Of a stretch of DNA of 64,000 nucleotides, positions 44,168 to 51,813 are shown in pieces. This DNA is from JBGMEA01 sp041447245 (GTDB lineage Bacteria > Bacillota > Clostridia > Eubacteriales > Anaerofustaceae). The notes beneath the pieces are model-generated. The model did not search any database and had not been told where the DNA came from. It saw only the letters and a list, made by a program, of their open reading frames with translations. The stretch is from the NCBI GenBank assembly GCA_041447245.1, contig JBGMEA010000026.1, positions 1 through 64,000 of the forward strand, written 5' to 3'. Positions within the stretch are counted from its first letter, which is position 1, and each line of letters opens with the position of its first letter. Both the position numbers and the translations under genes were made by a program.

Positions 44168-45412
44168 CTACAGATGATGCTTATATCTTTGATAATATTC
44201 ACTTAATAGCGGTCTGTACCCTGTTTTTTTGAGCAGATCATATGGAATCTGCCGATAATTACTCTTATTGTATCTTCCAGTGGCAATCGTTCGAATTGTT
44301 TCCTGATAATACTGATCAATCCGCTTTAAACCGTGGTCAACAGTAATAACCGAGAAAAAATATTTTGACCACGTAAATTCCGTTGCATTCGACTCTAGGC
44401 CGTAAAATTTACGATTGAACTTCCGATTCATCAAAGCAATGGCTTTCAATGTTTCAACATGATTGCGTATTCGCCAACGATAGAGAGTCCGAGCCTGTCG
44501 CTTGATTTTATTTTTCATTTTTTGGATTGTCGATTCGGAAAGATCGACGGAATCTTTTGTAACACGCAACCCCAAAAACTCATACCCCGCTCCGGGAAGA
44601 TTGATCGTTGTCTTTTCATAATTGATTTGAAGCCCAAAATCATTCAGTGATTGTTCAATTTCTTTATAAGTTATCGATATATCCTCACTTGAACAGAAGA
44701 TCAGCATATCATCCGAATATCTGGCATAAGCAGGATAACTCTCACTTATTTTCGCATCAAATGCATGCAAGTATAAATTACTGAGTGTGGGCGCAATCGG
44801 AATTCCTGCCATGACTCCGCGATGCTCCCACCGAGCCAGTTTATTTCCTACATACACATTTTCCCTATTCAGCAGAAACTCGATTACCGAATAAATGTAC
44901 CAATGCTCCCGCAATGCATTGGGCAACCATGACAAATCCGAGGTATCAATGCTGTTAAAATAATCGCGAATATCCAATTTGATACAAGCATACGACTCTA
45001 GATTTTTTTTTCGCAATGTGCAAATGACATCGGAAATCCGTTTGCCTTGCTGAAACGAATAACAATTCGGATGAATGTTCAGATCCAGCGTATTAACGGC
45101 ATAATTCAAATATTTTAAAAGGAGTTGTTCCGGCTCGGGGAAAACAAACACAATACGTTGTTTGGCCGAATTCATTTTATTGAGTCGAATAAGTTTTGGG
45201 TACGAAAAGATCGGCATCGGTTTTAGATGCTTATCAATCAATGATAAAATCAAATGGTGATTGATCCGATTTTCCGGTTCAATCCGATCTTCAGACAGAT
45301 GGATATCCTGACGATGATGATAATAATCGACAAAGCTCGCAATCATCGAATCGTTTTTTAAAAATACAATATCTGTTTGATAGTGATTGTCTTTCAATTG
45401 ATCGCCCCACAA
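44168..45412 (-). CDS. Stand-alone reverse transcriptase with upstream structured RNA
   Basis: A 414-residue RT without maturase, endonuclease or primase domains. Palm motifs in order: KLDIRDYFNSID (motif A, Asp about 142), GVMAGIPIAPTLSNLYL (motif B), ARYSDDMLIF (motif C, Y-S-D-D), GLQINYEKT (motif D) and YEFLGLRV (motif E). The C-terminus (GRYNKSNYRQIPYDLLKKTGYRP) is a helical thumb-like extension. It lacks a retron-type VTG motif (VTK instead) and group II DNA-binding or endonuclease parts. Start is TTG at 45412, only 11 bases after the RNA element; the frame stays open into that element. It follows pabC but has its own promoter. Class unresolved: defence-type (UG/DRT), retron-like or domesticated. 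Confidence 0.88.
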   Translation of the reverse strand: MWGDQLKDNHYQTDIVFLKNDSMIASFVDYYHHRQDIHLSEDRIEPENRINHHLILSLIDKHLKPMPIFSYPKLIRLNKMNSAKQRIVFVFPEPEQLLLKYLNYAVNTLDLNIHPNCYSFQQGKRISDVICTLRKKNLESYACIKLDIRDYFNSIDTSDLSWLPNALREHWYIYSVIEFLLNRENVYVGNKLARWEHRGVMAGIPIAPTLSNLYLHAFDAKISESYPAYARYSDDMLIFCSSEDISITYKEIEQSLNDFGLQINYEKTTINLPGAGYEFLGLRVTKDSVDLSESTIQKMKNKIKRQARTLYRWRIRNHVETLKAIALMNRKFNRKFYGLESNATEFTWSKYFFSVITVDHGLKRIDQYYQETIRTIATGRYNKSNYRQIPYDLLKKTGYRPLLSEYYQRYKHHL

Positions 45413-45423
45413 CTTAAAAAACA

Positions 45424-45552
45424 GCAGACAGGCCAGCTTTGAATCGCTGAAAGCGATACGGGAATGAACGCTGCCGACCCGCCTTCACAGGATTACCATG
45501 CAACAACGCTTCTTCCAACCGAAGGCATAGCATGATGCTATCGCCTGTCTGC
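45424..45552 (-). ncRNA. Structured RNA element bounded by 10-bp inverted repeats, upstream of the RT
   Basis: On the minus strand GCAGACAGGC (45543-45552) pairs perfectly with GCCTGTCTGC (45424-45433), closing a 129-nt domain. Inside: hairpin ATAGCAT-C-ATGCTAT, arm GCCTTC...GAAGGC, and hairpin ATCGCT-TTC-AGCGAT. The closing stem is followed by TGTTTTTT, so it could also act as a conditional terminator. The promoter at 45560-45587 predicts the 5' end at about 45553. The layout resembles a retron msr-msd or DRT template RNA. A 46-codon frame runs through it, which may be chance. Confidence 0.7.
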
Positions 45553-45559
45553 ATTTTAT

Positions 45560-45587
45560 ATTTTATCACAATATACAAAATCAGCAA
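45560..45587 (-). promoter_or_regulatory. Promoter of the RT-associated RNA
   Basis: Minus strand TTGCTG (45582-45587), 16-bp spacer with TGTGA, TAAAAT (45560-45565). The predicted start coincides with the first base of the closing stem. Confidence 0.6.
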
Positions 45588-45649
45588 CCCAGTTCCTATA
45601 GATAAATGAATGTCAAACGAATTATTCTTCCGGGTTGCGGAACTTCGTT

Positions 45650-46462
45650 TCATCTCTTTACAAATTTATCAAACTGTTCTCTCAGTTCGGCTGTAATTGT
45701 ACCGGGAATTTGTCCGAATATCTTTTCGTTGACCCCGGCAACAGGCATAATCTCCATAACTGAATTTGTTAAAAATGATTCTTCGGCCTCCATCAGGTTT
45801 TCCATTGCATATTGACCAATCCGAACTGGCATTCCGATTTCGGTTGCTAGAGCCAATACTTTTGTTCTTAAAATTCCGTTCAGGATGCCGCAATCATCAG
45901 ATGGCGTATACAATACCCCGCTTCTGACAAAAAAGAGGTTGGACATACTGCACTCCGCCAAACGGTTTCCTGTATTCAAAAACAGTACTTCATCCCAGCC
46001 TTCCCGTTTCGCAGATCTGAACTCCAATATGTTTTCATAATAATTATCCGATTTAATACCAACCAATTTCGAGTATTCATTTCGCTTATATTCCGATAGT
46101 TTGATCCGAAAGCCTTTTTGATATTGCGCCTCCGTGTAATGATTTTCTCTGGTTGTGATGATAAGAAGGGCATCTTCCCGTTCACACATCAGATTGATTT
46201 TGCCAACTCCGCTGACAATTTTCTGTTTCCCGATCAGATCTTGCAAATACGCCACAATCCGATCATCGGAATACGGAACGTTCATCCCAAGTTTCTGTGA
46301 AGATGTCCTGAGGCGGGACAGATGCTCCTCTGCAAAATGAATGATGCCATCATCAAATCTAAGGGTCTCAAAAATACCGGCTCCATACATCAACGCATCA
46401 GAAAACGGATTGATGAAAAATTCCGATTCTTCGATTACAGTTCCCTGCACAGATAAATACAT
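45650..46462 (-). CDS. pabC: Aminodeoxychorismate lyase-like PLP enzyme (fold type IV)
   Basis: A 270-residue class IV aminotransferase-fold protein: INPFSDALMYGAGIFETLR near residue 20, the PLP-binding Lys in VGIKSDNYYENI (about 145), and ECSMSNLFFVR. Its place directly after pabB and pabA makes 4-amino-4-deoxychorismate lyase (giving pABA) the likely role, rather than branched-chain or D-amino-acid transamination. A TTG at 46468 has the better-spaced AAGGG; ATG 46462 is the conservative start. The pabB stop overlaps or abuts it. Confidence 0.88.
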   Translation of the reverse strand: MYLSVQGTVIEESEFFINPFSDALMYGAGIFETLRFDDGIIHFAEEHLSRLRTSSQKLGMNVPYSDDRIVAYLQDLIGKQKIVSGVGKINLMCEREDALLIITTRENHYTEAQYQKGFRIKLSEYKRNEYSKLVGIKSDNYYENILEFRSAKREGWDEVLFLNTGNRLAECSMSNLFFVRSGVLYTPSDDCGILNGILRTKVLALATEIGMPVRIGQYAMENLMEAEESFLTNSVMEIMPVAGVNEKIFGQIPGTITAELREQFDKFVKR

Positions 46463-46464
46463 GG

Positions 46465-47892
46465 TCAATTTTCCCTTTCTGCAATCGTATTGGCAATTGA
46501 GATACTTTCAATCAGAGCTGCTGCTTTGTGATAGGTTTCCTCATACTCGGATTCATTGTCGGAATCCCATACAATTCCGCCTCCGGCTTGGAAATACGCT
46601 TTCCCGCCTTTGCATACAAAAGTACGGATCACGATATTCAGATCCATATCACCGTCAAATCCGATATATCCGATCGATCCTGTATAGACATTTCTGGCAC
46701 TAGGCTCCAGTTCGTCTATGATATCCATTGCACGTATCTTAGGAGCGCCTGTGATGGATCCACCGGGAAAGGATGCACGAATGAGATCCACGGCGCTTTT
46801 TCCTTCTTCCAATTCTCCCGTTACGGTCGAAACAAGATGGTATACTGTCGGGTATGTTTCAATTACAAACAATTCCGGAACTTTTACTGTTCCAGTCTTT
46901 GCAACCCTTCCGAAATCATTTCGTTCCAAATCAACGATCATCAGTAATTCCGCATGGTCCTTTTCGCTTTGTTCCAGGATGATTCTATTTTCCCAGTCTT
47001 CCTGCGCGCTCTTTCCTCTCGGTGTCGTTCCTTTGATCGGGCGGGTCTGCATCTGCCGATCAGTTAACTTCAGATACCGCTCCGGCGAACTGCTGACAAT
47101 GGTTCCGTCTCCGAATTCAATAATGGATGCAAAAGGAGCAGGGTTCACTTTTCGAAGCACCTGATACAACACCTGCGGAGACGCGATCAGATCCGCCTCA
47201 AAGCGCTGAGTCAGGTTCACCTGATAAATATCCCCTGTCCTGATATACTCGTGAATGGTTTTAAGTGCATCGATATACTGCTCATGAGTGAAGTTTGATC
47301 TAATTTCACTTTCCGCCCACTCATTCGGAAGTTCCTCAATCAAATCCGGTGCAGGAGCATCCAAAGCTGTTTGCAGTTTTTCAATCAAAGAATTCATTCG
47401 TTGGTTCGGATCGGATACAATTCCGAGCGCAGTGACATACGTCTTTTGTTCAAGATGATCGATTACCACGATTCCGTCATAAAACCCCATAAACAGATCC
47501 GGAATATCCACATCGTCCAACACCGTGGAATTCAATTTTTCTAAATGGTGTCCCAAATCGTATCCCAGATAACCGACAGCACCCCCTTCAAACGGAAGGG
47601 TCGGTTGCTCTTTGCACTGATGAAATTCCTTCAGCAAAGCATCCAATACGCAGAAAGGATCCCCTTTTATTTCTGTATCTGAAATGATCTGCGAATCCGT
47701 ATCAATCGCAATGAGCTGAATTTCGTCGTGTTTGCTCTTCAAAACTTTAAACGGATTGGAACCGATAAAGCTGTACCGTCCCAAATTTGCATGATCCATT
47801 CCGCTTTCCAGCATGAAACTGAATGGATCATCGCGAAATATCGCATAAATCCGATAGGCATCGACATACAAACCCTCGATCAGTTGATGCAT
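46465..47892 (-). CDS. pabB: Aminodeoxychorismate synthase component I
   Basis: A 475-residue chorismate-utilising enzyme. It converts chorismate plus ammonia from PabA to 4-amino-4-deoxychorismate. The active-site motif is RPIKGTTPRGK, with the Lys that distinguishes PabB from anthranilate synthase TrpE, and FPGGSITGAPKIRAM and GGGIVWDSDNESEYEET occur near the C-terminus. It overlaps pabA by 13 bases. It supplies pABA for tetrahydrofolate, the methyl carrier used by the methyltransferase units next door. Confidence 0.94.
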   Translation of the reverse strand: MHQLIEGLYVDAYRIYAIFRDDPFSFMLESGMDHANLGRYSFIGSNPFKVLKSKHDEIQLIAIDTDSQIISDTEIKGDPFCVLDALLKEFHQCKEQPTLPFEGGAVGYLGYDLGHHLEKLNSTVLDDVDIPDLFMGFYDGIVVIDHLEQKTYVTALGIVSDPNQRMNSLIEKLQTALDAPAPDLIEELPNEWAESEIRSNFTHEQYIDALKTIHEYIRTGDIYQVNLTQRFEADLIASPQVLYQVLRKVNPAPFASIIEFGDGTIVSSSPERYLKLTDRQMQTRPIKGTTPRGKSAQEDWENRIILEQSEKDHAELLMIVDLERNDFGRVAKTGTVKVPELFVIETYPTVYHLVSTVTGELEEGKSAVDLIRASFPGGSITGAPKIRAMDIIDELEPSARNVYTGSIGYIGFDGDMDLNIVIRTFVCKGGKAYFQAGGGIVWDSDNESEYEETYHKAAALIESISIANTIAEREN

Positions 47893-48467
47893 GCTCGACC
47901 TCCGTATTTGGAAAAAAAGTTATCCAGAAGTTCCATCCCCATTTCTGTCAGAATCGCTTCCGGATGGAACTGAATTCCCTCTATGGGGTATTGTTTATGG
48001 GCTATGCCCATGATTTCTCCGTTTGAAGACTCGCAGGTGATTTCGAAGCAATCGGGTAAACTTGTTTTTTCCAAAATCAGAGAATGATATCTTGTGACGT
48101 TCAAAGGATTTTTCAGCCCCCGAAAAACGCCATGGTTATTATGTGTCACGGCATCGATTTTACCATGCATCGGTTTTTGAGCCTTGACTACTTTTGCGCC
48201 AAAGGCCTGTCCGATTGTCTGATGCCCCAGACAAATTCCCAAAATCGGAATGATTCCTTTCAGTTTTTTCACTGCATCCAAACTGACTCCAGCTTCATTC
48301 GGCGTACAGGGACCCGGAGAAATCACAATTGATTGCGGTCGTTTTTCCACAATCTGCTCTGCCGTGACTTCATTGTTTCTGACTACTTCCACCCGATATC
48401 CCAAAGCTTCGATATATTGGACAAGATTGTAAGTAAAAGAGTCATAGTTGTCAATCATGAATATCAA
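47880..48467 (-). CDS. pabA: Aminodeoxychorismate synthase component II (glutamine amidotransferase)
   Basis: A 195-residue class I amidotransferase. Starts MIFMIDNYDSFTYNLVQYIE; nucleophile Cys in PILGICLGHQTIG (about residue 79); catalytic His-Glu in FHPEAI near residue 168. It hydrolyses glutamine and channels ammonia to PabB. Equivalent proteins can also serve TrpE, but no trp genes are in the window. First gene of the pabA-pabB-pabC operon. Confidence 0.94.
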   Translation of the reverse strand: MIFMIDNYDSFTYNLVQYIEALGYRVEVVRNNEVTAEQIVEKRPQSIVISPGPCTPNEAGVSLDAVKKLKGIIPILGICLGHQTIGQAFGAKVVKAQKPMHGKIDAVTHNNHGVFRGLKNPLNVTRYHSLILEKTSLPDCFEITCESSNGEIMGIAHKQYPIEGIQFHPEAILTEMGMELLDNFFSKYGGRACIN

Positions 48468-48572
48468 TCAATTCCTCCAATATGACAGATGTGTCGCATT
48501 TTCTGCTTCAAATTATACTGATTTTCAGAAAATTTGGAAGCATTATTTTCATTTAGGCATCGTATATTCGGA

Positions 48573-48594
48573 ATCCAATAGCATGCGATTGGAT
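48573..48594. promoter_or_regulatory. 22-bp palindrome upstream of the pab operon
   Basis: ATCCAATAGCATGCGATTGGAT is symmetric except for one base pair around the central GCATGC (quoted length 22 split: ATCCAATAGCA and TGCGATTGGAT). It lies between the pabA start and the terminator of the first methyltransferase unit, and could be an operator for either a repressor of pab or nothing at all. Confidence 0.35.
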
Positions 48595-48616
48595 CTTATC
48601 ATTGTAAATGAATCAT

Positions 48617-48653
48617 AAAAAAAGACAAAATGACAAGTCATTTTGTCTTTTTT
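48617..48653. terminator. Bidirectional terminator after methyltransferase unit 1
   Basis: Perfect 14-bp stem AAAGACAAAATGAC/GTCATTTTGTCTTT with AA loop, A-run before and T-run after, 12 bases beyond the stop of the gene at 48665. Confidence 0.92.
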
Positions 48654-48664
48654 ACAAGATCGGT

Positions 48665-49663
48665 TTATTTAAACATTTCCTTGCTCATTTTGTCGATTTC
48701 CGCACTGACGGAATCGTATACACCCGGGAATACGCTTCCCGGACCACCCATAATCAGACAAGGAATGTAGTACTTCATGCCGCAGCTTTCACATGCGTTG
48801 CGCACTTCTTTCGCGATTTCTTCCTGAGTAATGTCGCCTTTGTCCAACACGCCGTTGTCCAGATCTCCCATGAAAGAAATCTGTCCTCCGTATTGTTTCA
48901 CCAGTTCCGGTACATTGTTCGTGGACGTTGCACCCTGCCAGATGTCAATACCCATTTCGATCATGTATGGAACAAGGTTAGCCGCATAAGAATCACTGTG
49001 ATGAACAATCAACTGCACGCCGTTTTCTTTGTAAAAACCATAGATTTTCTTGAAAGCAGGTACGATAAATTCTTCAAACATGGCAGGCGCCATGAAGGAA
49101 GAACGATAGCTGCCCCAGTCGTCGTGATGGAAAATGCATTCCGGATGATAATTCTCACAGATTTTTTTTGCATATTGGATTTCCCAATCTACATAAAAAT
49201 CGATCAATTCATGCATCGCTTCCGGTTCTTCGTAAAAATTGATCAATGCATTGTCCATACCTTGCAAATGATGGCACTGCTCAAATACACCGGGAGTAAC
49301 CATGTAGGTCGCAAAATACTCGTTTCTGTCAATTGCTTCCGCATTTGGCTTATACTTATCCCATTCTTCCTGCGGATAATCCAATTTCGGAGCTTTCACG
49401 TAATCTCTCCATTTTGTGATATCTTTGATGACGATATGTTCTTCATCATGCACAGGAAACGGAGCAGGGTTTCCGACAGGATAACGGTATGTGACACCCC
49501 AAGCATTTTGCATATCCGGTTCGCCAGGCTGGGTGGGTCTCTTGTTGTTTACCAAATAAGGATTCCCGCCATTAATGAATCCCATAAATTCGTATTGGTT
49601 GACAAAACGATCCGGATTTCCGCCTTTAATCGTTTCCAATAAGTTTTGTTTTTTTGTTAACAT
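48665..49663 (-). CDS. UroD-family substrate:corrinoid methyltransferase, unit 1 (MtvB-like)
   Basis: A 332-residue member of the uroporphyrinogen-decarboxylase-fold methyltransferases (MtaA/MtbA/MtvB group). Conserved blocks: NPDRFVNQYEFMGF, FHHDDWGSYRSSFMAP, VQLIVHHSDSYAANLVPY and GIDIWQGATSTNN; true UroD active-site residues are missing. It should move a methyl group from a methoxylated or N-methyl compound to the corrinoid protein encoded upstream. The substrate is unknown; aryl methyl ethers are a reasonable guess. It is the most divergent of the three copies. ATG 49663 follows GGAGGAAGG. Confidence 0.87.
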   Translation of the reverse strand: MLTKKQNLLETIKGGNPDRFVNQYEFMGFINGGNPYLVNNKRPTQPGEPDMQNAWGVTYRYPVGNPAPFPVHDEEHIVIKDITKWRDYVKAPKLDYPQEEWDKYKPNAEAIDRNEYFATYMVTPGVFEQCHHLQGMDNALINFYEEPEAMHELIDFYVDWEIQYAKKICENYHPECIFHHDDWGSYRSSFMAPAMFEEFIVPAFKKIYGFYKENGVQLIVHHSDSYAANLVPYMIEMGIDIWQGATSTNNVPELVKQYGGQISFMGDLDNGVLDKGDITQEEIAKEVRNACESCGMKYYIPCLIMGGPGSVFPGVYDSVSAEIDKMSKEMFK

Positions 49664-49691
49664 GATCCTTCCTCCTCTGTTTTTCATATGA

Positions 49692-49716
49692 AGGACCGCT
49701 TATTATCAGCGGTCCT
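49692..49716 (-). other. Intercistronic hairpin, unit 1
   Basis: Perfect 9-bp stem AGGACCGCT/AGCGGTCCT without T-run between the corrinoid protein gene and the UroD-like gene. It may set differential mRNA stability. Confidence 0.6.
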
Positions 49717-49748
49717 CGACAGTCTTATTTAAACCTTCTCAGATCTTG

Positions 49749-50378
49749 TTATTTAATGATCGCTTTTGCAAGTACGGCAGCTCCGCCGGCATCCTGCGAA
49801 TAACCGTCAGCACCGATTTCATCTGCGAATCCCTGCGTAATCGGAGCTCCGCCCACGATCACTTTGAAGCCTGTCAGACCCGATGCTTTGATTGCTTTCA
49901 CTGTTTCTTCGAGCGACGGCATTGTGGTGGTCAGCAGTGCCGAACATGCCACCAGGTTGCATCCCGGAGTTGCTTTGATGGTTTCGATGAATTTTTCTTT
50001 CGGTACATCCACTCCGAGGTCGATCACATCAAATCCGGCCGATTCGATCATGAGCGTGACCAGGTTCTTGCCGATGTCATGCAGGTCTCCCGCCACCGTT
50101 CCAATGATGCAGGTACCGAGGGATACCGAACCTTCTCCCGCGAGTAAGGGTTTGAGCACTTCGACACCTTTCTGCATCGCGCGTGCTGCCACCAGCATTT
50201 CCGGTACAAAGATTTCTCCGGATGAAAATTTTTCGCCTACCACTCCCATTCCTTCGATCATTGCTGCCAGGATTTCCTGTGCGCCAGCTCCTTCATTCAG
50301 AGCTTCCTGCACAAGACCCGGTACGATCTTCGCTTTGCCTGCTTCTACGTTTGCTTTTACTTCTGCTACTTTTGACAT
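49749..50378 (-). CDS. Corrinoid (cobalamin-binding) protein, unit 1
   Basis: A 209-residue two-domain corrinoid protein: an N-terminal helical cap (residues 1-85, KFSSGEIFVPEMLVAARAMQ), and a Rossmann-like B12 domain with the lower-ligand motif GDLHDIGKNLV (DxHxxG, His about 105) and VGGAPITQGFADEIGADGY. It carries the methyl group between the UroD-like enzyme and the methyl-THF methyltransferase. Nearly identical to copies 2 and 3. It starts 36 bases after the pterin methyltransferase gene. Confidence 0.95.
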   Translation of the reverse strand: MSKVAEVKANVEAGKAKIVPGLVQEALNEGAGAQEILAAMIEGMGVVGEKFSSGEIFVPEMLVAARAMQKGVEVLKPLLAGEGSVSLGTCIIGTVAGDLHDIGKNLVTLMIESAGFDVIDLGVDVPKEKFIETIKATPGCNLVACSALLTTTMPSLEETVKAIKASGLTGFKVIVGGAPITQGFADEIGADGYSQDAGGAAVLAKAIIK

Positions 50379-50414
50379 TGTGTGTGATTCCTCCCTATAT
50401 TTTATGATCTTGTC

Positions 50415-51227
50415 TTATTTCTTCGGCTGTGTGCCGTAGATGTTGTTTCTGTATCCCGCAATGTATTCCATGCAGTAATCATCCATGCCGAGAAGCGCTT
50501 CCGTCGCATAGATCATTCCCATCATGTCTCTGTTTAAGGGGTCGAGGATTGCGCTGTCCATTCCGGCATTCATCGCCAGCACCACAAATCCCTGATTCAC
50601 CAGCTTTCTTGCCGGCAGATTGAAGGAGATGTTGGATACCGCTCCCGTGATGTGGATGGTTGGGTATTCGGATTTAATGGCATGGATGACATCCGTTACC
50701 ATCTTGATTCCGTCTTCCGAAGTACACAGCATTTCAACGAGCGGGTCGATGTGGAATCTTGACGGATCAATGCCGTACTCTTTGGCTTTTGCCATCAGGT
50801 TTGCGAACACTTCCAGTCGTCGCTCCGCCGTCTGTGGAATGCCGTTGTCGTCGTTTAAGAGCGCCGCAACTTCCCATCCCGGGTTTGCCGCAAGTACCGG
50901 GAAGGCGAGGTCTGTTTTGTCCCCTTCCATGCTGACGGAGTTGAACAGTCCGGGTTTGTTACAGAACTTCATGCATTCGATGCAGACGTTCACGCTCGGG
51001 CTGTCTACCGCAATCGGAAGATCCGTCACTTCCTGTACGAGATCGATGAGCCATTTCATCGTTTCCACTTCGATGTCTTCCGACACCGATGCGCACACGT
51101 CGATGAATGTCGCTCCCGCCGCTGTCTGGGCTTTCGCCAGTTCTTTGATCTTTTCTCCGTCGCGTTCTGCGATTGCTTTCGCTACCGACGGGATCGATCC
51201 GTTGATTTTTTCTCCAATGATGATCAT
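50415..51227 (-). CDS. Methyltetrahydrofolate:corrinoid methyltransferase, unit 1
   Basis: A 270-residue pterin-binding TIM-barrel enzyme of the MtvA/AcsE/DHPS-like family: IIGEKINGSIPSVAKAI, DVCASVSED, PIAVDSPSV, VALLND-type loop (AALLNDDNGIP) and ITGAVSNISF. It should transfer the methyl group from the corrinoid protein to tetrahydrofolate. First gene of the unit, preceded by a promoter at 51346-51387 and a leader with a hairpin. Differs from copy 2 at only a handful of residues. Confidence 0.94.
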   Translation of the reverse strand: MIIIGEKINGSIPSVAKAIAERDGEKIKELAKAQTAAGATFIDVCASVSEDIEVETMKWLIDLVQEVTDLPIAVDSPSVNVCIECMKFCNKPGLFNSVSMEGDKTDLAFPVLAANPGWEVAALLNDDNGIPQTAERRLEVFANLMAKAKEYGIDPSRFHIDPLVEMLCTSEDGIKMVTDVIHAIKSEYPTIHITGAVSNISFNLPARKLVNQGFVVLAMNAGMDSAILDPLNRDMMGMIYATEALLGMDDYCMEYIAGYRNNIYGTQPKK

Positions 51228-51289
51228 GTATTGGTTTCCTCCATAATTTTAATCGGTTAAGGATTATGCCAGTCTTTTTCGTACAAATT

Positions 51290-51331
51290 GAAATGATTAA
51301 TCAAAACTTATCTAGACAATCTAATCATTTC
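51290..51331 (-). promoter_or_regulatory. Leader hairpin of unit 1
   Basis: Perfect 10-bp inverted repeat GAAATGATTA/TAATCATTTC with a 22-base centre, beginning about 8 nt after the predicted transcription start. Confidence 0.55.
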
Positions 51332-51345
51332 TCCTACCAAATTAA

Positions 51346-51387
51346 ATTTTATGGATATTTGACAATTTGTCAATATGTTTTAGTAAA
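51346..51387 (-). promoter_or_regulatory. Promoter and conserved upstream box, unit 1
   Basis: Minus strand TTGACA (51368-51373), 16-bp spacer, TAAAAT (51346-51351). Directly upstream is TTTACTAAAACATA, shared with units 2 and 3. Confidence 0.75.
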
Positions 51388-51589
51388 ATACTTCTGATTG
51401 CAAGAATTTACAATATTAAGATAAAAACGATGGAACAAAGCAACCAGCGCAAAAAGTAGGATAAATACAAATGAACTTATTTATTTTTTCTATAATTCAG
51501 AGAAATGTATTTGTAAGTTATTATTATTTGCTATTTATAATGAATCACTTATGAGCCAACATATTTAAAACCATTTTTCACTTAACAAC

Positions 51590-51621
51590 AAAAAAGAAAT
51601 CACCGAAGCGATTTCTTTTTT
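51590..51621 (-). terminator. Terminator of unit 2
   Basis: Stem AAAAAGAAATC/GATTTCTTTTT with ACCGAAGC loop; T-run on the minus strand. Copy of the one at 54711-54742. Confidence 0.9.
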
Positions 51622-51813
51622 GGTATGATCTATGGAAGAAATATCGGAATCGAGCCGGAACAGTACAGGGTGCAATTTTGCACAAAGAGAATCGATTGGC
51701 GACTGATTCTTCACTGCTCTATTCTTATTCGGAATTCCTTTATATAATATTGGGTAATTGGCGATACCCGATATTATCACAATGATAGTACTATTTGAAC
51801 ATTTCCTTGCTCA
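51590..51813. repeat. Conserved 3' region, copy A
   Basis: About 200 bp of non-coding DNA between the unit 2 UroD-like gene and its terminator, differing from 54711-54933 by two substitutions and one single-base insertion. It contains GTGCAA/TTGCAC and ATATTGGGTA/TACCCGATAT hairpins. Confidence 0.8.

Noticed and set aside
44168..45412. Canonical retron or group II intron
   Set aside because: No VTG motif, no clear NAxxH motif in the right place (a chance NALREH occurs), no maturase or HNH domain, and no intron domain V-like RNA downstream.
45414..45653. 79-codon frame through the RT-associated RNA, as a conventional protein
   Set aside because: It spans the promoter, the closing stem and all hairpins, has no RBS at its first ATG, and the product shows no family features. 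Kept only as a possible secondary reading of the RNA.
44168..45660. Diversity-generating retroelement
   Set aside because: No template/variable repeat pair and no accessory avd-like gene were seen in the window.
48608..49642. 344-codon plus-strand frame opposite the UroD-like gene of unit 1
   Set aside because: Shadow frame; the minus-strand protein has clear family motifs and RBS, and the same shadow is broken in units 2 and 3.
51565..51780. 71-codon frame in the conserved 3' region
   Set aside because: A one-base indel destroys it in the second copy, although the DNA is otherwise conserved.
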